Notes under the pieces: model-generated
The model's database searches: none
Told to the model about the DNA's origin: nothing
What the model saw: only the letters and a program-made list of their open reading frames with translations
From: G963665405 sp963665405
GTDB lineage: Bacteria; Chloroflexota; Dehalococcoidia; Lucifugimonadales; G963665405
DNA: 64,000 bases
Direction of reading: 5' to 3'
NCBI GenBank assembly: GCA_963665405.2
Contig: CAXXUH010000004.1
Location: forward strand, 1,178,001-1,242,000
Shown: positions 33,180 to 41,891 of the stretch, one piece after another
Numbering within the stretch: position 1 is the stretch's first letter
Layout: the number at the start of each line of letters is the position of its first letter
Translations under genes and position numbers: made by a program

Positions 33180-33192
33180 TGTTGAATATGGA

Positions 33193-33247
33193 GTGTGCAG
33201 GTCCCGACAAGTCGGGATTGCCGGGAGTCTGAGGGTGTCCCTCAGAT
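33193..33247 (+). repeat. Composite hairpin repeat, copy d (purB-purC gap)
   Basis: GTGTGCAGGT, hairpin A CCCGACAAGTCGGG (33203-33216), the linker ATTGCCGGGAGT and hairpin B CTGAGGGTGTCCCTCAG (33229-33245). Nearly identical to 55345-55400. Confidence 0.9.
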
Positions 33248-33340
33248 GTCTGTTCTGCCCCGCTCCTGACCAGGATGGCTACTTGTCTGTGGTGAGGCCG
33301 ACCTACAACATGTACAACGCCGGTTGAAGGAGTCGAAGAA

Positions 33341-34216
33341 GTGACGACAGTGCGAGAGACGGACCTCCCAAACCTTATCTACAGGGGGAAGGTTCGGGAC
33401 ACCTACGGCATGGAAGACGGCCACCTGCTGATGGTGGCCACGGACCGCATCTCCGCCTTCGACGTCGTGCTGCCGACGGGAATACCCGAGAAGGGCGCGG
33501 TGCTCTGCCAGATCTCCGCCTTCTGGTTCGAGCGCACCGGCGGTATCGTACCGAACCACCTGGTCTCTCTCGCGTCTGGACGGCCGGACCTGGGGATTAC
33601 CCCTGAGATCGGGCGGAGGGCTATGGTCGTACGTAGGGCTGAGAGGATCGACGTCGAGTGCATCGTTCGGGGATATATCACCGGCTCGGCCTGGGCCGAG
33701 TACAGAAAACACGGCACGGTGTCGGAACTGCCGGTGAAGGCCGGGCTCGTCGAGGGCGACAGATTCCCCGAGCCGCTCTTCACACCCACCACCAAGGCCG
33801 AGACGGGCCACGACGAGAGCATGACCATCGACGAGATGATCGACATGCTGGGCAAGGATCTGACAGCTCGCCTCGCCGACATCTCGATCGAGGTGTACTC
33901 ACTTGCACGAGACCTCGCCCTCGAGAAGGGAATTATCATAGCGGACACTAAGATGGAGTTCGGCTTCATCGACGGCGAGCTCAACCTGATCGACGAGCTG
34001 CTGACCCCCGACTCAAGCAGGTTCTGGGACGCGTCGGGATACGCTCCGGGCAAGTCTCTCCCGAACTTCGACAAGCAGTTCGTGAGGGATTGGCTGAACG
34101 ATCAGGGATGGGACCACGAGCCGCCGGCGCCGGCGCTTCCCCCGGACGTCGTCGACAAGACCCGACAGCGCTATATCGACGCCTATGAGATGTTGACGGG
34201 GAGAGCCCTGGCCTAG
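33341..34216 (+). CDS. purC: SAICAR synthetase
   Basis: Ligates aspartate to CAIR with ATP. The 291-residue protein shows IYRGKVRDTYGMED, ATDRISAFDVVLP, VVRRAERIDVECIVRGYITGS, TPTTKAETGHDE and the metal/nucleotide site KMEFGFIDGELNLIDE. The start is GTG preceded by GAAGGAG. It is followed closely by a DUF3105 gene and purS. Confidence 0.98.
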   Translation: MTTVRETDLPNLIYRGKVRDTYGMEDGHLLMVATDRISAFDVVLPTGIPEKGAVLCQISAFWFERTGGIVPNHLVSLASGRPDLGITPEIGRRAMVVRRAERIDVECIVRGYITGSAWAEYRKHGTVSELPVKAGLVEGDRFPEPLFTPTTKAETGHDESMTIDEMIDMLGKDLTARLADISIEVYSLARDLALEKGIIIADTKMEFGFIDGELNLIDELLTPDSSRFWDASGYAPGKSLPNFDKQFVRDWLNDQGWDHEPPAPALPPDVVDKTRQRYIDAYEMLTGRALA

Positions 34217-34250
34217 CACAATTGACTGAAGCACGAGGACTGGAGGGCGG

Positions 34251-34877
34251 ATGACTTCAAAGGATCGTCGGGCCTCGGCGAAGCTGACCCCGACGCAGTC
34301 GAGGGCTGCGCGGCGCGCTCGCCGGCACAAACGAAAGCGGATCCTGCGCACTGCCGCGTTCGGCGTTGTCGGGATCTTCGCCCTCCTGTTTATCGTCGCG
34401 CTGTTCGCTCCGGGACTGCCCATATCCATCGGAGGCGGGGGCGGTCCCGATGGGCCCGGCGAGAGGTTCGCCGACGAGGGCCAGACCCATATCAACCCTG
34501 GTGACGATCACCCGGCGTACAGCTCGGTTCCGGCCACCTCCGGATGGCACTACGACCAGCCATTCGCACCCTCGCCCTGGGGAGTGTTCACCCAGTCCTT
34601 GGAAGACGAGGTGCTGGTGCACAACCTGGAGCACGGCGGGGTGGTCGTGAACTACAACTGCCCCGACGGGTGCCCGGTGCTCGTCTCGCAGCTCTCCGAG
34701 CTTCTTTCACCTTACGGCAAGTACGTCCTGAGCCCCTACCCGGGCATGGACGCCACGATCGCCCTCAGGGCATGGACCTTCCTTGACAAGTTCGACGAGT
34801 TCGACGAGGAGCGGATCCTCGCATTCGTGGATGCCCACATGAGCTCGCCCAACGCTCCCGAGGCGTTCGCACAGTAG
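34251..34877 (+). CDS. DUF3105 membrane-anchored protein
   Basis: 208 residues. A strongly basic N-terminus (about 1-32) and one transmembrane helix (about 33-55, AAFGVVGIFALLFIVALFA) anchor it with the C-terminal domain outside. That domain has the DUF3105 pattern: SSVPATSGWHY, EVLVHNLEHGGVVVNYNCPD, SPYPGMDATIALRAW and DEERILAFVDAH. The conserved histidines and the CPDGC cysteines could bind metal, but the function of DUF3105 is unknown to me. It sits between purC and purS and overlaps purS by one base, so it is probably co-expressed with purine genes. Confidence 0.85.
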   Translation: MTSKDRRASAKLTPTQSRAARRARRHKRKRILRTAAFGVVGIFALLFIVALFAPGLPISIGGGGGPDGPGERFADEGQTHINPGDDHPAYSSVPATSGWHYDQPFAPSPWGVFTQSLEDEVLVHNLEHGGVVVNYNCPDGCPVLVSQLSELLSPYGKYVLSPYPGMDATIALRAWTFLDKFDEFDEERILAFVDAHMSSPNAPEAFAQ

Positions 34878-35140
34878 TGCCGCTGTTCCTGGCCAGGGTG
34901 TACGTCGTCCTCAAGCCTACGGTGAGCGACCCGCAGGGAAAGACCATCGCCGCCGGCCTGCGGCAGATGGACTTCGCCTCGGTGCGAAGCGTTCGAGCGG
35001 GCAAGTACATGGAGATCCGCCTGGACGGGGCGAGCGAGGAGGAGGCCGGCCGGACGGTCGACGCTATGTGCGCGAAGCTCCTCGCCAACCCGGTCATCGA
35101 GGAGTACCACTACGACCTCGAGCGGGTGTCCGAGCCCTGA
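34877..35140 (+). CDS. purS: Phosphoribosylformylglycinamidine synthase subunit PurS
   Basis: PurS bridges PurQ and PurL to make formylglycinamidine ribotide. The 87-residue protein has ARVYVVLKPTVSDPQGKTIAAGL, VRSVRAGKYMEIRLDG and LLANPVIEEYHYDLE, the usual small ferredoxin-like fold. The GTG start overlaps the DUF3105 stop by one base. purQ and purL, normally next to purS, do not follow here, so they should be elsewhere in the genome. Confidence 0.93.
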   Translation: MPLFLARVYVVLKPTVSDPQGKTIAAGLRQMDFASVRSVRAGKYMEIRLDGASEEEAGRTVDAMCAKLLANPVIEEYHYDLERVSEP

Positions 35141-35392
35141 CCCGTCGGTTTCCCGCCAAGCTGCCCCTGATCCTCTGTCCGACGGCGCTGACCTCCCTTT
35201 GTATCCCTTCCTGGACACACCCACGACCCCCTAGTCTCGGCGCCGATTCCCATGCCAAATGTCCTAGAGAGCTTTACCGGAGCTTCACCAGAACTTTGCC
35301 CCAAAGTACGAGTCTATAGGAACGCCGCCCCTGCCCGAAGGTACCATCAAGCTGTTCTAGGGAAAACAAATCGAGCAGGAGGAACACACAAG

Positions 35393-35578
35393 ATGGTATG
35401 GTTGAAATCGTGCCCCAGGTGCAGCGCAGGAGACCTTATCCTCGAAGACGGTCGCGAGGAGTGCTCAGTCAAGTGCGTCCAGTGCGGCTATGTGAAGTAC
35501 GTGGACAACCCGGCCCAGGCCGCAACGGCGATGAAGAGTCTGGCGCTCTCGCTAGAGCTCACGGCCAGGCTTGCATAG
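35393..35578 (+). CDS. Small zinc-ribbon protein, 61 aa
   Basis: ATG 35393 is preceded by GGAGG at nine bases. The peptide has two Cys pairs, SCPRC (7-11) and KCVQCGY (about 29-35), spaced like a zinc ribbon, and ends in a helical AATAMKSLALSLELTARLA. It resembles the 58-aa protein at 63532-63708 in layout. A role in transcription or as a protein adapter is possible; no direct evidence. Confidence 0.7.
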   Translation: MVWLKSCPRCSAGDLILEDGREECSVKCVQCGYVKYVDNPAQAATAMKSLALSLELTARLA

Positions 35579-35595
35579 CAGGATGATGAAGTACG

Positions 35596-35720
35596 GGGTG
35601 TGGAGAGGGGCGCAGCCCTATGCCGGGAGTTTGAGGGTGTCCCTCAGATATGATTTCTTTCCCCCTTCCTGGCCAGGAAGGGGGCCAGGGGGATGGTCGA
35701 GACGGTCTTTCAACACCCTG
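35596..35720 (+). repeat. Composite hairpin repeat, copy e, with C-rich hairpin
   Basis: Hairpin A GGGGCGCAGCCCT (about 35607-35619), ATGCCGGGAGT, hairpin B TGAGGGTGTCCCTCA (35632-35646), an AT spacer, then hairpin C CCCCCTTCCTGGCCAGGAAG plus GGGG (about 35661-35684) and GGGGGATGGTCGAGACGG. The last block recurs at about 42770. Confidence 0.85.
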
Positions 35721-35777
35721 GTAGCACCCCTGAGGCGTTGAACCCGCGACTGAGTCCATAGGGGGGGCGTGGTCGCC

Positions 35778-36374
35778 CTACCCTATGGACCCCTTGGTCG
35801 ACGGGACCTCACCGGAGCGCCGCTCGTCGATCGCGACGGCCGCTCTCAGTCCACGGGCGAGGCTCTTGAAGACGGCCTCGGCCTTGTGGTGGTTGTTCGA
35901 CCCGGCCAGAACCGATACGTTCAGGTTGAACGCGCCCTCGCGGGCCAGCGACTCCAGGAAGTGGCGCACCAGGTCCGCGGGCAGCCCGCCCATGTCGCTG
36001 TCCGTCAGCCTGGTATCGACGACCGCGTAGCCCCTTCCACCGAAGTCGACGACCGTCCGGGCCAGAGCCTCGTCCAACGGGACGTACGAGTGGCCGGTCC
36101 GCACGATCCCTCGCGCGTCGCCGACCGCCTCTTTCAGGGCACGCCCCAGCACGATGCCGACATCCTCTACCAGGTGGTGCCAGCCGACCTCGACGTCTCC
36201 CCTCGCGGAGATCTTCAAGTCGATCAGGCCATGGCGGGAGAGCTGAGCCAGCAGGTGGTCGAACATTCCGTTCCCGGTGTCGACCTCATACTGTCCCCGC
36301 CCGTCGAGGTTCAGCTCGACGGAGATCTCCGTCTCCGCAGTGCTGCGTGTCAGCTTCGCGGTTCGCTGCGTCAA
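35778..36374 (-). CDS. hisB: Imidazoleglycerol-phosphate dehydratase
   Basis: Dehydrates imidazoleglycerol phosphate to imidazoleacetol phosphate. The 198-residue protein shows ETEISVELNLDGRG, GNGMFDHLLAQLSRHG, the metal-binding WHHLVEDVGIVLG and GSNNHHKAEAVFKSLARGL. It is the stand-alone dehydratase, without the phosphatase domain found in enterobacteria. The start is a TTG at 36374. Last gene of the minus-strand histidine run. Confidence 0.97.
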   Translation of the reverse strand: MTQRTAKLTRSTAETEISVELNLDGRGQYEVDTGNGMFDHLLAQLSRHGLIDLKISARGDVEVGWHHLVEDVGIVLGRALKEAVGDARGIVRTGHSYVPLDEALARTVVDFGGRGYAVVDTRLTDSDMGGLPADLVRHFLESLAREGAFNLNVSVLAGSNNHHKAEAVFKSLARGLRAAVAIDERRSGEVPSTKGSIG

Positions 36375-36502
36375 GCTCTTCGTCGTCTCCCAACTCTTTC
36401 AGCATAGTCTAACACCAGATCGGGAGCATAAGCCGAGAAACCTACCCCCTCTGAATCTCCCCCTGCGAGGACGCAGCCAGGACGCAGGCCCTACCACCAC
36501 TC

Positions 36503-37606
36503 CTAGACCAGCTCTCTCAGCGCAGCGACAAGGACATCGGTGTGGTCTGACGTCCCGACGCTTATCCTGAAGCAGTCCCGCAGGCGCTCGGACGGGAAGT
36601 TGCGGACGAAGATGCCGCGGGCGGCGAGGCCGTCGTACACCTCCTGCGCCCGGCCGGGCGCGAGCTGACACAACACGAAGTTCCCGCTCGACGGCCATGG
36701 CGTGAGGCCGGGTATGGCCTGGAGTAGCTCGAACATCCGGTCACGCTCGGCGACGATCTTTTTGACGGTCTTCAGCAGGGTGTCGGCGTCCTCCAGGGAC
36801 GCGATCAGAGCGGCCTCGGAAGCGACGCTCACGTTGTAGGGCGACTTCACGTCGACGATGTGCTTCACCACGCTCGGACTCATGATCCCGTATCCGACCC
36901 GGAGTCCGGCAAGTCCGGCCCACTTGCTCATGGACCGCAGCACCACCAGGTTCTCGTGCTCAGGAACCATGCCGGCCGCCGTCTGGCCGCAGAACTCGTA
37001 GTAGGCCTCGTCGACCACCACCACGAGCCCTGTCTCCAGCAGCGACCTCACCTGGGCCTCGGAGGCCAGGTTCCCGGTAGGGTTGTTGGGGGAGCTGATG
37101 AAGATGATCTTGGTCTTCGAGTCGATGGCCTCCCTGACGGCGTCGATGTCGATCTCGAACAGCTCGTCCCTGGGGACCAGGCGAACCTCGGCGTCGGCGA
37201 CGCGGGCGCAGAAGCCGTACATCGCGAACGTCGGATCGAAGTCGAGAATCACGTCCCCAGGCGAGATGAAGAGTCTGAACAGCAGGTCGATCAGCTCGTC
37301 GCTGCCTGCTCCGACGATAAGGCTCTCAGGCTCCAGTCCGGTGTACCTGGCGAGGGCGCTCCTCATGCCGCGCTGCAGCGGATCGGGGTAGATGTGGAAC
37401 GCCGTCCTGGCCACCGCCTCGGCGACCTTCGGCGAGCCCCCGTGCGGATTCTCGTTCCCGTTGAGCTTGATGACGCGGTCCGCCGGGATGCCCGCCCGCT
37501 CGGCAAGCAGCTCGGGCGGATCGACTGGGTCGTAGGTCCTGATGTTGGTGAGATGTGGCCGTATCAGCTTGTCGATCCCGTTGGCGCTCACGGCTCTATC
37601 CTCCAT
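36503..37606 (-). CDS. hisC: Histidinol-phosphate aminotransferase
   Basis: PLP enzyme making histidinol phosphate from imidazoleacetol phosphate and glutamate. The 367 residues have KLNGNENPHGGSPKVAEA, VGAGSDELIDLLFRLF, ISSPNNPTGNLAS, VVDEAYYEFCG and the PLP-lysine motif RSMSKWAGLAGLRVGYGI. The ATG overlaps the hisD end by 11 bp and has AGGAAG in front. Confidence 0.96.
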   Translation of the reverse strand: MEDRAVSANGIDKLIRPHLTNIRTYDPVDPPELLAERAGIPADRVIKLNGNENPHGGSPKVAEAVARTAFHIYPDPLQRGMRSALARYTGLEPESLIVGAGSDELIDLLFRLFISPGDVILDFDPTFAMYGFCARVADAEVRLVPRDELFEIDIDAVREAIDSKTKIIFISSPNNPTGNLASEAQVRSLLETGLVVVVDEAYYEFCGQTAAGMVPEHENLVVLRSMSKWAGLAGLRVGYGIMSPSVVKHIVDVKSPYNVSVASEAALIASLEDADTLLKTVKKIVAERDRMFELLQAIPGLTPWPSSGNFVLCQLAPGRAQEVYDGLAARGIFVRNFPSERLRDCFRISVGTSDHTDVLVAALRELV

Positions 37607-38939
37607 CTTCCTGACTCTTGAGTAGCTCGATACGAACCTCCGCAGCCTCGGCGTGACCCGTCAGACCCTCCGCCTTCGCGATAGAAGACGCCGCGCCTGA
37701 CAGCGAAGCGGAGGTCGAGTCGTCCAGCGCGACGATGGGGCTTACCTTGACGAACGAGTGCGTGCCCAATCCGGAGCCGAACCGGGCGGTTCCGCCGGTC
37801 GGCATCACGTGGCTAGGACCCGCGACATAGTCACCCAGAACCTCGTGGGAGAACTCGCCGACGAAGACGGCCCCTGCGTTCCTAACGGCGCCGATCCTGG
37901 ACCACGGGTCGGCCACCATCAGCGACAGGTGCTCCGGCGCAAACTCGTTTGCCAGATCCATCGCCTCGTCCAGGGTGTCCACGACGACTATGCGGCCGCG
38001 CTCCTCGATCGAGGTCCGCGCTATCTCCTGCCGGTCCATTCGCTCGAGCCTGACACCCACCTCCTTGTCGACGGCCCGGGCGAGGTGGTCCGAGGTCGTG
38101 AGGAGAACCGGGGTTGCGAGCGGGTCGTGCTCCGCCTGCGCCAGGAGGTCCGCGGCGCACAGCGTCGGGTTGGCGGAGTCGTCGGCGATCACCAGTGTCT
38201 CGGTCGGTCCGTACAGGCCGTCGATACCCACGTCGCCGTACACGTGCTTTTTCGCCAGGGTGACGAAGACGTTTCCCGGACCGCAGATCATGTCGACCCT
38301 CGGTACCGTTTCGGTACCGTAGGCCATGGCCGCGATCGCCTGCGCCCCCCCGACCGCGAAGACGCGGTCCACGCCTGCTATGGACGCCGCGGCGAGGACC
38401 GCCGGATGCGGCCTGCCGCCGTCCTTGCCCGGCGTGCACATGACGATCTCGCCAACCCCGGCCACTCGGGCCGGAATGGCGGTCATCAGGGCCGTCGACG
38501 GGTAGACGGCCGTTCCGCCCGGGACGTAGATCCCCACGCGGTCCACCGGATTGACGAGCTGACCGTAGCCCCGGGCGAAGTCGATCCACCCCCGGGATAG
38601 CGAGGCCTCATGGAAGGCGCGGATACGCTCCCCTGCGGTCTCCAGCGCCTCGAGCAAATCGGCCCGAACCGCGTGAGCGGCGGCTTCGACGTCGTCTCGA
38701 GAAACCTCGATCCGATCGAGGGCCGAGCCGTCCAGCCGGCGAGCCAGGTCCCTCAACGCCTCGTCCCCGCGCTCGCGCACATCTTCGACGATCAGCGCTA
38801 CAACCTCGGACGGGGTCATGCGCCTGCCGAAGACCTCCTCGGTCCGCCGATCGACGCTGGGGGGTACGCTGTTCAGGTCCAGGCCCCTGCCGTTGCACAG
38901 GGACTCCCTGGCCTCCGCCGTCCCGCGAACTATCCTCAT
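37596..38939 (-). CDS. hisD: Histidinol dehydrogenase
   Basis: Zinc enzyme that oxidises histidinol to histidine in two NAD-dependent steps. The 447 residues show RGWIDFARGYGQLVNPVDRV, YVPGGTAVYPS, VCTPGKDGG-type (MCTPGKDGG), FAVGGAQAIAAMAYGTE, ICGPGNVFVTLAK and GPSHVMPTGGTARFGSGL with catalytic and zinc-binding histidines. The start ATG 38939 overlaps the stop of the upstream phospholipase C-like gene (ATGA). Confidence 0.97.
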   Translation of the reverse strand: MRIVRGTAEARESLCNGRGLDLNSVPPSVDRRTEEVFGRRMTPSEVVALIVEDVRERGDEALRDLARRLDGSALDRIEVSRDDVEAAAHAVRADLLEALETAGERIRAFHEASLSRGWIDFARGYGQLVNPVDRVGIYVPGGTAVYPSTALMTAIPARVAGVGEIVMCTPGKDGGRPHPAVLAAASIAGVDRVFAVGGAQAIAAMAYGTETVPRVDMICGPGNVFVTLAKKHVYGDVGIDGLYGPTETLVIADDSANPTLCAADLLAQAEHDPLATPVLLTTSDHLARAVDKEVGVRLERMDRQEIARTSIEERGRIVVVDTLDEAMDLANEFAPEHLSLMVADPWSRIGAVRNAGAVFVGEFSHEVLGDYVAGPSHVMPTGGTARFGSGLGTHSFVKVSPIVALDDSTSASLSGAASSIAKAEGLTGHAEAAEVRIELLKSQEDGG

Positions 38940-39682
38940 TTGAGATAGTCTCCGACGGCCTGGACCAGCCTCTCCGTCGCCTGCTCTCTGTAGTCGTCGA
39001 CGCACCCATCGGGTATCTGCTCGAAGAGTCTATTGAGGCTTTCCGGCATCGCTCTCAGAAACTCGTCGGCCACCTGATGGGCGGGGTGTTGGTCGTCCCC
39101 GTTCGCGACTCGTCCGGCCATGAAACGCAGGCGCTCCCAGTTGAAGTCGCGCGCCACGAACCCGGCTACCCACTGCTGCCAGGCCGCGAGCGTGTCGGGC
39201 GGGATGAACCCGATCTCGAGCTCGCCCGTCGCCTGCGCCAGCAGCGGCAGGGTCGTGTCCACTACGCTGCGGGACTGCCGGTCGATCTCCATCTGTGCGG
39301 CCCGGTCCATCACCTTGCCGTAGACCTCATCCTCGAACACCTTGGAGTTTCCGAAATAGGGGCGGTACATCTTGGTGATCCAGAGCTCGTCCGCGACGAT
39401 GTGCGTCACGTACCCGGCCATGAACGCCCTCGTCGGCCCGTCGAGCCCCGCACCCGGCAGCAGGTGAGGATTGGCATCGAACAGGCCCCTCACCCCGTCC
39501 CCGACGATGTCGAAGCTCAGCGGGGCGAAGTGGTACTCTTCCCGGCTCCGATGGGTCATGGCCCTGATGTCAGGAGACGTAGATCCGAGAACGTAGTAGC
39601 CCAGGTTGTCGTCCAGGGCCCGTATGCCCAGGCGTTGAGCGGCGCGATAGGCCAGGTCTATGTGCGTGGGGAGGTTCGGCAT
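38936..39682 (-). CDS. Zinc-dependent phospholipase C-like protein
   Basis: The 248 residues match the zinc-dependent phospholipase C fold: MPNLPTHIDLAYRAAQRLG at the start, YYVLGSTSPDIRAM, FMAGYVTHIVADELW with His/Asp metal ligands, and GDDQHPAHQVADEFL. No signal peptide is seen, so it probably acts inside the cell, and its substrate is unknown. It is translationally coupled to hisD (4-bp overlap) and follows hisG, an odd partner in a histidine operon. It could be a metal-dependent phosphohydrolase recruited to nucleotide or phospholipid turnover; no evidence links it chemically to histidine. Confidence 0.8.
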   Translation of the reverse strand: MPNLPTHIDLAYRAAQRLGIRALDDNLGYYVLGSTSPDIRAMTHRSREEYHFAPLSFDIVGDGVRGLFDANPHLLPGAGLDGPTRAFMAGYVTHIVADELWITKMYRPYFGNSKVFEDEVYGKVMDRAAQMEIDRQSRSVVDTTLPLLAQATGELEIGFIPPDTLAAWQQWVAGFVARDFNWERLRFMAGRVANGDDQHPAHQVADEFLRAMPESLNRLFEQIPDGCVDDYREQATERLVQAVGDYLK

Positions 39683-39691
39683 GGACCCGCC

Positions 39692-40681
39692 TCAGCTGGT
39701 TCCGGTCAGCCTGGAGTGTGCGTCGCAGCTCGAGTGAAACACGTAGTTAGGCTGCGAGACGGTGATGCTGCTGCCACCGATCTTGCGCAGCCGATCGACG
39801 ACCCCGAGCAGCTTGCCTTTCTCGACCACGATGGTCACAGCGTACCATCCTGTTCCGTCCCGCGTGTAGACCTTGGACATCGTCGGACCGCGCAGTCCGG
39901 AGGTCTCCTCGTGGTCCAGCACGTAGCCCGCCACCTCTTCGGCATCCTCGCCCTTCATGTTGGCGGTTACGCTGTAGACCTCCAGGGACCCCATGTGCGC
40001 CTCTATCAGATCGACCAGGGACCGGGCGACGTCGAGCTTGGACGGGTCCGAGGTGAGAATGGCTCGATTGGCGATTAGACACGCCTCGGACGTCAGGATC
40101 GAGCCACCCTGGATCGTCTTGAGACGGTTCTCCCTGAGCGTCGTGCCGGTCGAGGATATGTCGGCGATAACGTCGGCGAAGCCCATCGCGGGCGCAGCCT
40201 CGAGAGAGCCGCTGGACTCTACCAGGGAGAAGTAGCTGACCCCGCCCCGGAGGAGGAATCGCTCCACCAGCCTGGGCGACTTGGTAGCGATCCGCAGGTC
40301 CCTGCCCTCGTCCCGGAACTCGACGGACAGGTCCGTGACGTCGGCGAGTGAGGTGACGTCGACCCAGGAGTCGGGGACCCCGAGCACCAGCTCGCAGTGG
40401 CCGAATCCGAGCTTATCGATCACGACTCCGGAGTCGCCGGCGTCTCGCTGCATCTCGAGGAAGCGATCCAGCCCGACGATCCCAACGTCCGCGCTCCCCT
40501 CCTCGACCTTGCGGGGGATGTCGCTGGCTCGCTGGAACAGCACCGTCGTGTCTCGGAGGGCCGGCATCTCGGCGGTGTACCGCCGCAGGTTCGGTCTGAG
40601 GACGCCGATCCCGCACGCGCGCAGGAACAGCAGCGTCGACTCATAGAGCGCGCCGTCGCTGGGAATCGCTAGACGGAGCAC
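39692..40681 (-). CDS. hisG: ATP phosphoribosyltransferase, long form
   Basis: First committed step of histidine synthesis. At 329 residues it is the long form: catalytic part (about 1-235; RLAIPSDGALYESTLLFL, GIVGLDRFLEMQ, GFADVIADISSTGTTLREN as the PRPP loop) plus the C-terminal PII-like regulatory domain (about 240-320; SVTANMKGEDAEEVAGYV, LRGPTMSKVYT, VVEKGKLLGVVDRLRKIGG) that binds histidine. The start is GTG with GAAGGGA seven bases ahead. Long HisG normally works without HisZ, yet a HisZ/HisS-like gene lies 10 bp upstream. Confidence 0.95.
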   Translation of the reverse strand: MLRLAIPSDGALYESTLLFLRACGIGVLRPNLRRYTAEMPALRDTTVLFQRASDIPRKVEEGSADVGIVGLDRFLEMQRDAGDSGVVIDKLGFGHCELVLGVPDSWVDVTSLADVTDLSVEFRDEGRDLRIATKSPRLVERFLLRGGVSYFSLVESSGSLEAAPAMGFADVIADISSTGTTLRENRLKTIQGGSILTSEACLIANRAILTSDPSKLDVARSLVDLIEAHMGSLEVYSVTANMKGEDAEEVAGYVLDHEETSGLRGPTMSKVYTRDGTGWYAVTIVVEKGKLLGVVDRLRKIGGSSITVSQPNYVFHSSCDAHSRLTGTS

Positions 40682-40691
40682 TGTAGTCCCT

Positions 40692-41891
40692 TCACGTGGC
40701 CGCCTCCACCACCTGGTCGAGTCCGTAGGCGAAGCCCAGGGCCGGGACATCGCCGCCGCCGAGGGCTTTCACTAGGCCGTCGTATCTGCCTCCTCCGCCC
40801 AGGACCGTCGTCCCGGAAGAGGAGCGGGCTACGATCTCGAACGTCACGCCGGAGTAGTAGGCGATCCCACGCGCCAGGCCAAAGTCGACGACAAGGTCGT
40901 CGTCGGGTACCCCACGTTCGGACAGAGCGGACGCAAGGCGCTCCATCTCGTCGAACGACTCCTCCTGGAGGTAGAGGTCAGACGCGATGCTCCTGGCCTG
41001 AGCGAGGGTGTCGGCCGGATGACCCTCGATCGGGGCCAGCCTCTCGACGACGGCGAGGGCGTCGGCCAGCCTCGCCCGCTCGTCGGACGACTCGGCCTTG
41101 CGGACGAGACGGGCAACGATCTGGTCCGGGGTGCGCCTACCGGTGGAGCCCGTCGCCGCTTCGCCCAGGGCTCCCTGGAGAATCTCCCGGATCGCCGCGG
41201 GCGACGATTCCTCCGAGGCCGGTTCGAGCCCGTTGTCGCCGGACTTCCGCAGCAGCCCCACCGCCTCGGCCTGCTCGATCAGCGACCGGTTATTCGTTTG
41301 GCCGCCCTTTATCGCGCTGACGTTTCCGATCACGAATCGTCGTGCCCGGTCCGACAGTCCGGAGGCTTCGACCAGGCGGTTGAGGACGCCCAGGTGGCCC
41401 AGGCGCAGCTGGAGGCCGGCGACCCCCACCTCCTTGAGCCCGGCCCAGGCAAGGTGAACGAGCTCCGCGTCGGCCTCTGCTCCCGCCGCGCCGATTACCT
41501 CGGCGCCGACCTGGGTGAACTGCCGATAGCCGCCGGTGGAGGCGGGCTCGTAGCGGAAGACGGGCCCGCTGTACTGCCATCGCACGGGCAGGGTCAGGCT
41601 CTTCCGCCGCTCGGCGAAGTACCGGATAACGGACGAGGTGAACTCGGGGCGGAGGCTGACTCTGTGGCCCCCGGGGTCGGTGAACGTGTAGAGGCGGCCG
41701 GCAAGCTCTCCGCCGGACTTCCGGACGAACAGCTCCGTCTCCTCGATCACCGGCGTGTCGATCGAGCCGAACCCGTGCTCGATGAACAGGGCGGTGAGCC
41801 GCTCAGCTGTTTCCTTCAGGCGTTCGTGAGTGCGCTCATCTACGTCGCGCACTCCGGGGAGCCGCTGAATTCGCGGTGCGTCCGACATCAT
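40692..41891 (-). CDS. HisZ/HisS-like protein without anticodon-binding domain
   Basis: A class II synthetase-like protein of 399 residues. Motif 2 region is PVFRYEPASTGGYRQFTQVG; the histidine-binding region is GLARGIAYYSGVTFEI; near the end are LGGGGRYDGLVKALGG and GFAYGLDQVVEA, where the protein stops. The C-terminal anticodon-binding domain of true HisRS is absent. A helical insertion of about 100 residues (about 180-285) lies between motif 2 and the histidine site. First in the histidine run, so a HisZ-type regulatory subunit is likeliest. Because HisG is long, a different role such as another HisRS paralogue function is possible. Confidence 0.8.
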   Translation of the reverse strand: MMSDAPRIQRLPGVRDVDERTHERLKETAERLTALFIEHGFGSIDTPVIEETELFVRKSGGELAGRLYTFTDPGGHRVSLRPEFTSSVIRYFAERRKSLTLPVRWQYSGPVFRYEPASTGGYRQFTQVGAEVIGAAGAEADAELVHLAWAGLKEVGVAGLQLRLGHLGVLNRLVEASGLSDRARRFVIGNVSAIKGGQTNNRSLIEQAEAVGLLRKSGDNGLEPASEESSPAAIREILQGALGEAATGSTGRRTPDQIVARLVRKAESSDERARLADALAVVERLAPIEGHPADTLAQARSIASDLYLQEESFDEMERLASALSERGVPDDDLVVDFGLARGIAYYSGVTFEIVARSSSGTTVLGGGGRYDGLVKALGGGDVPALGFAYGLDQVVEAAT

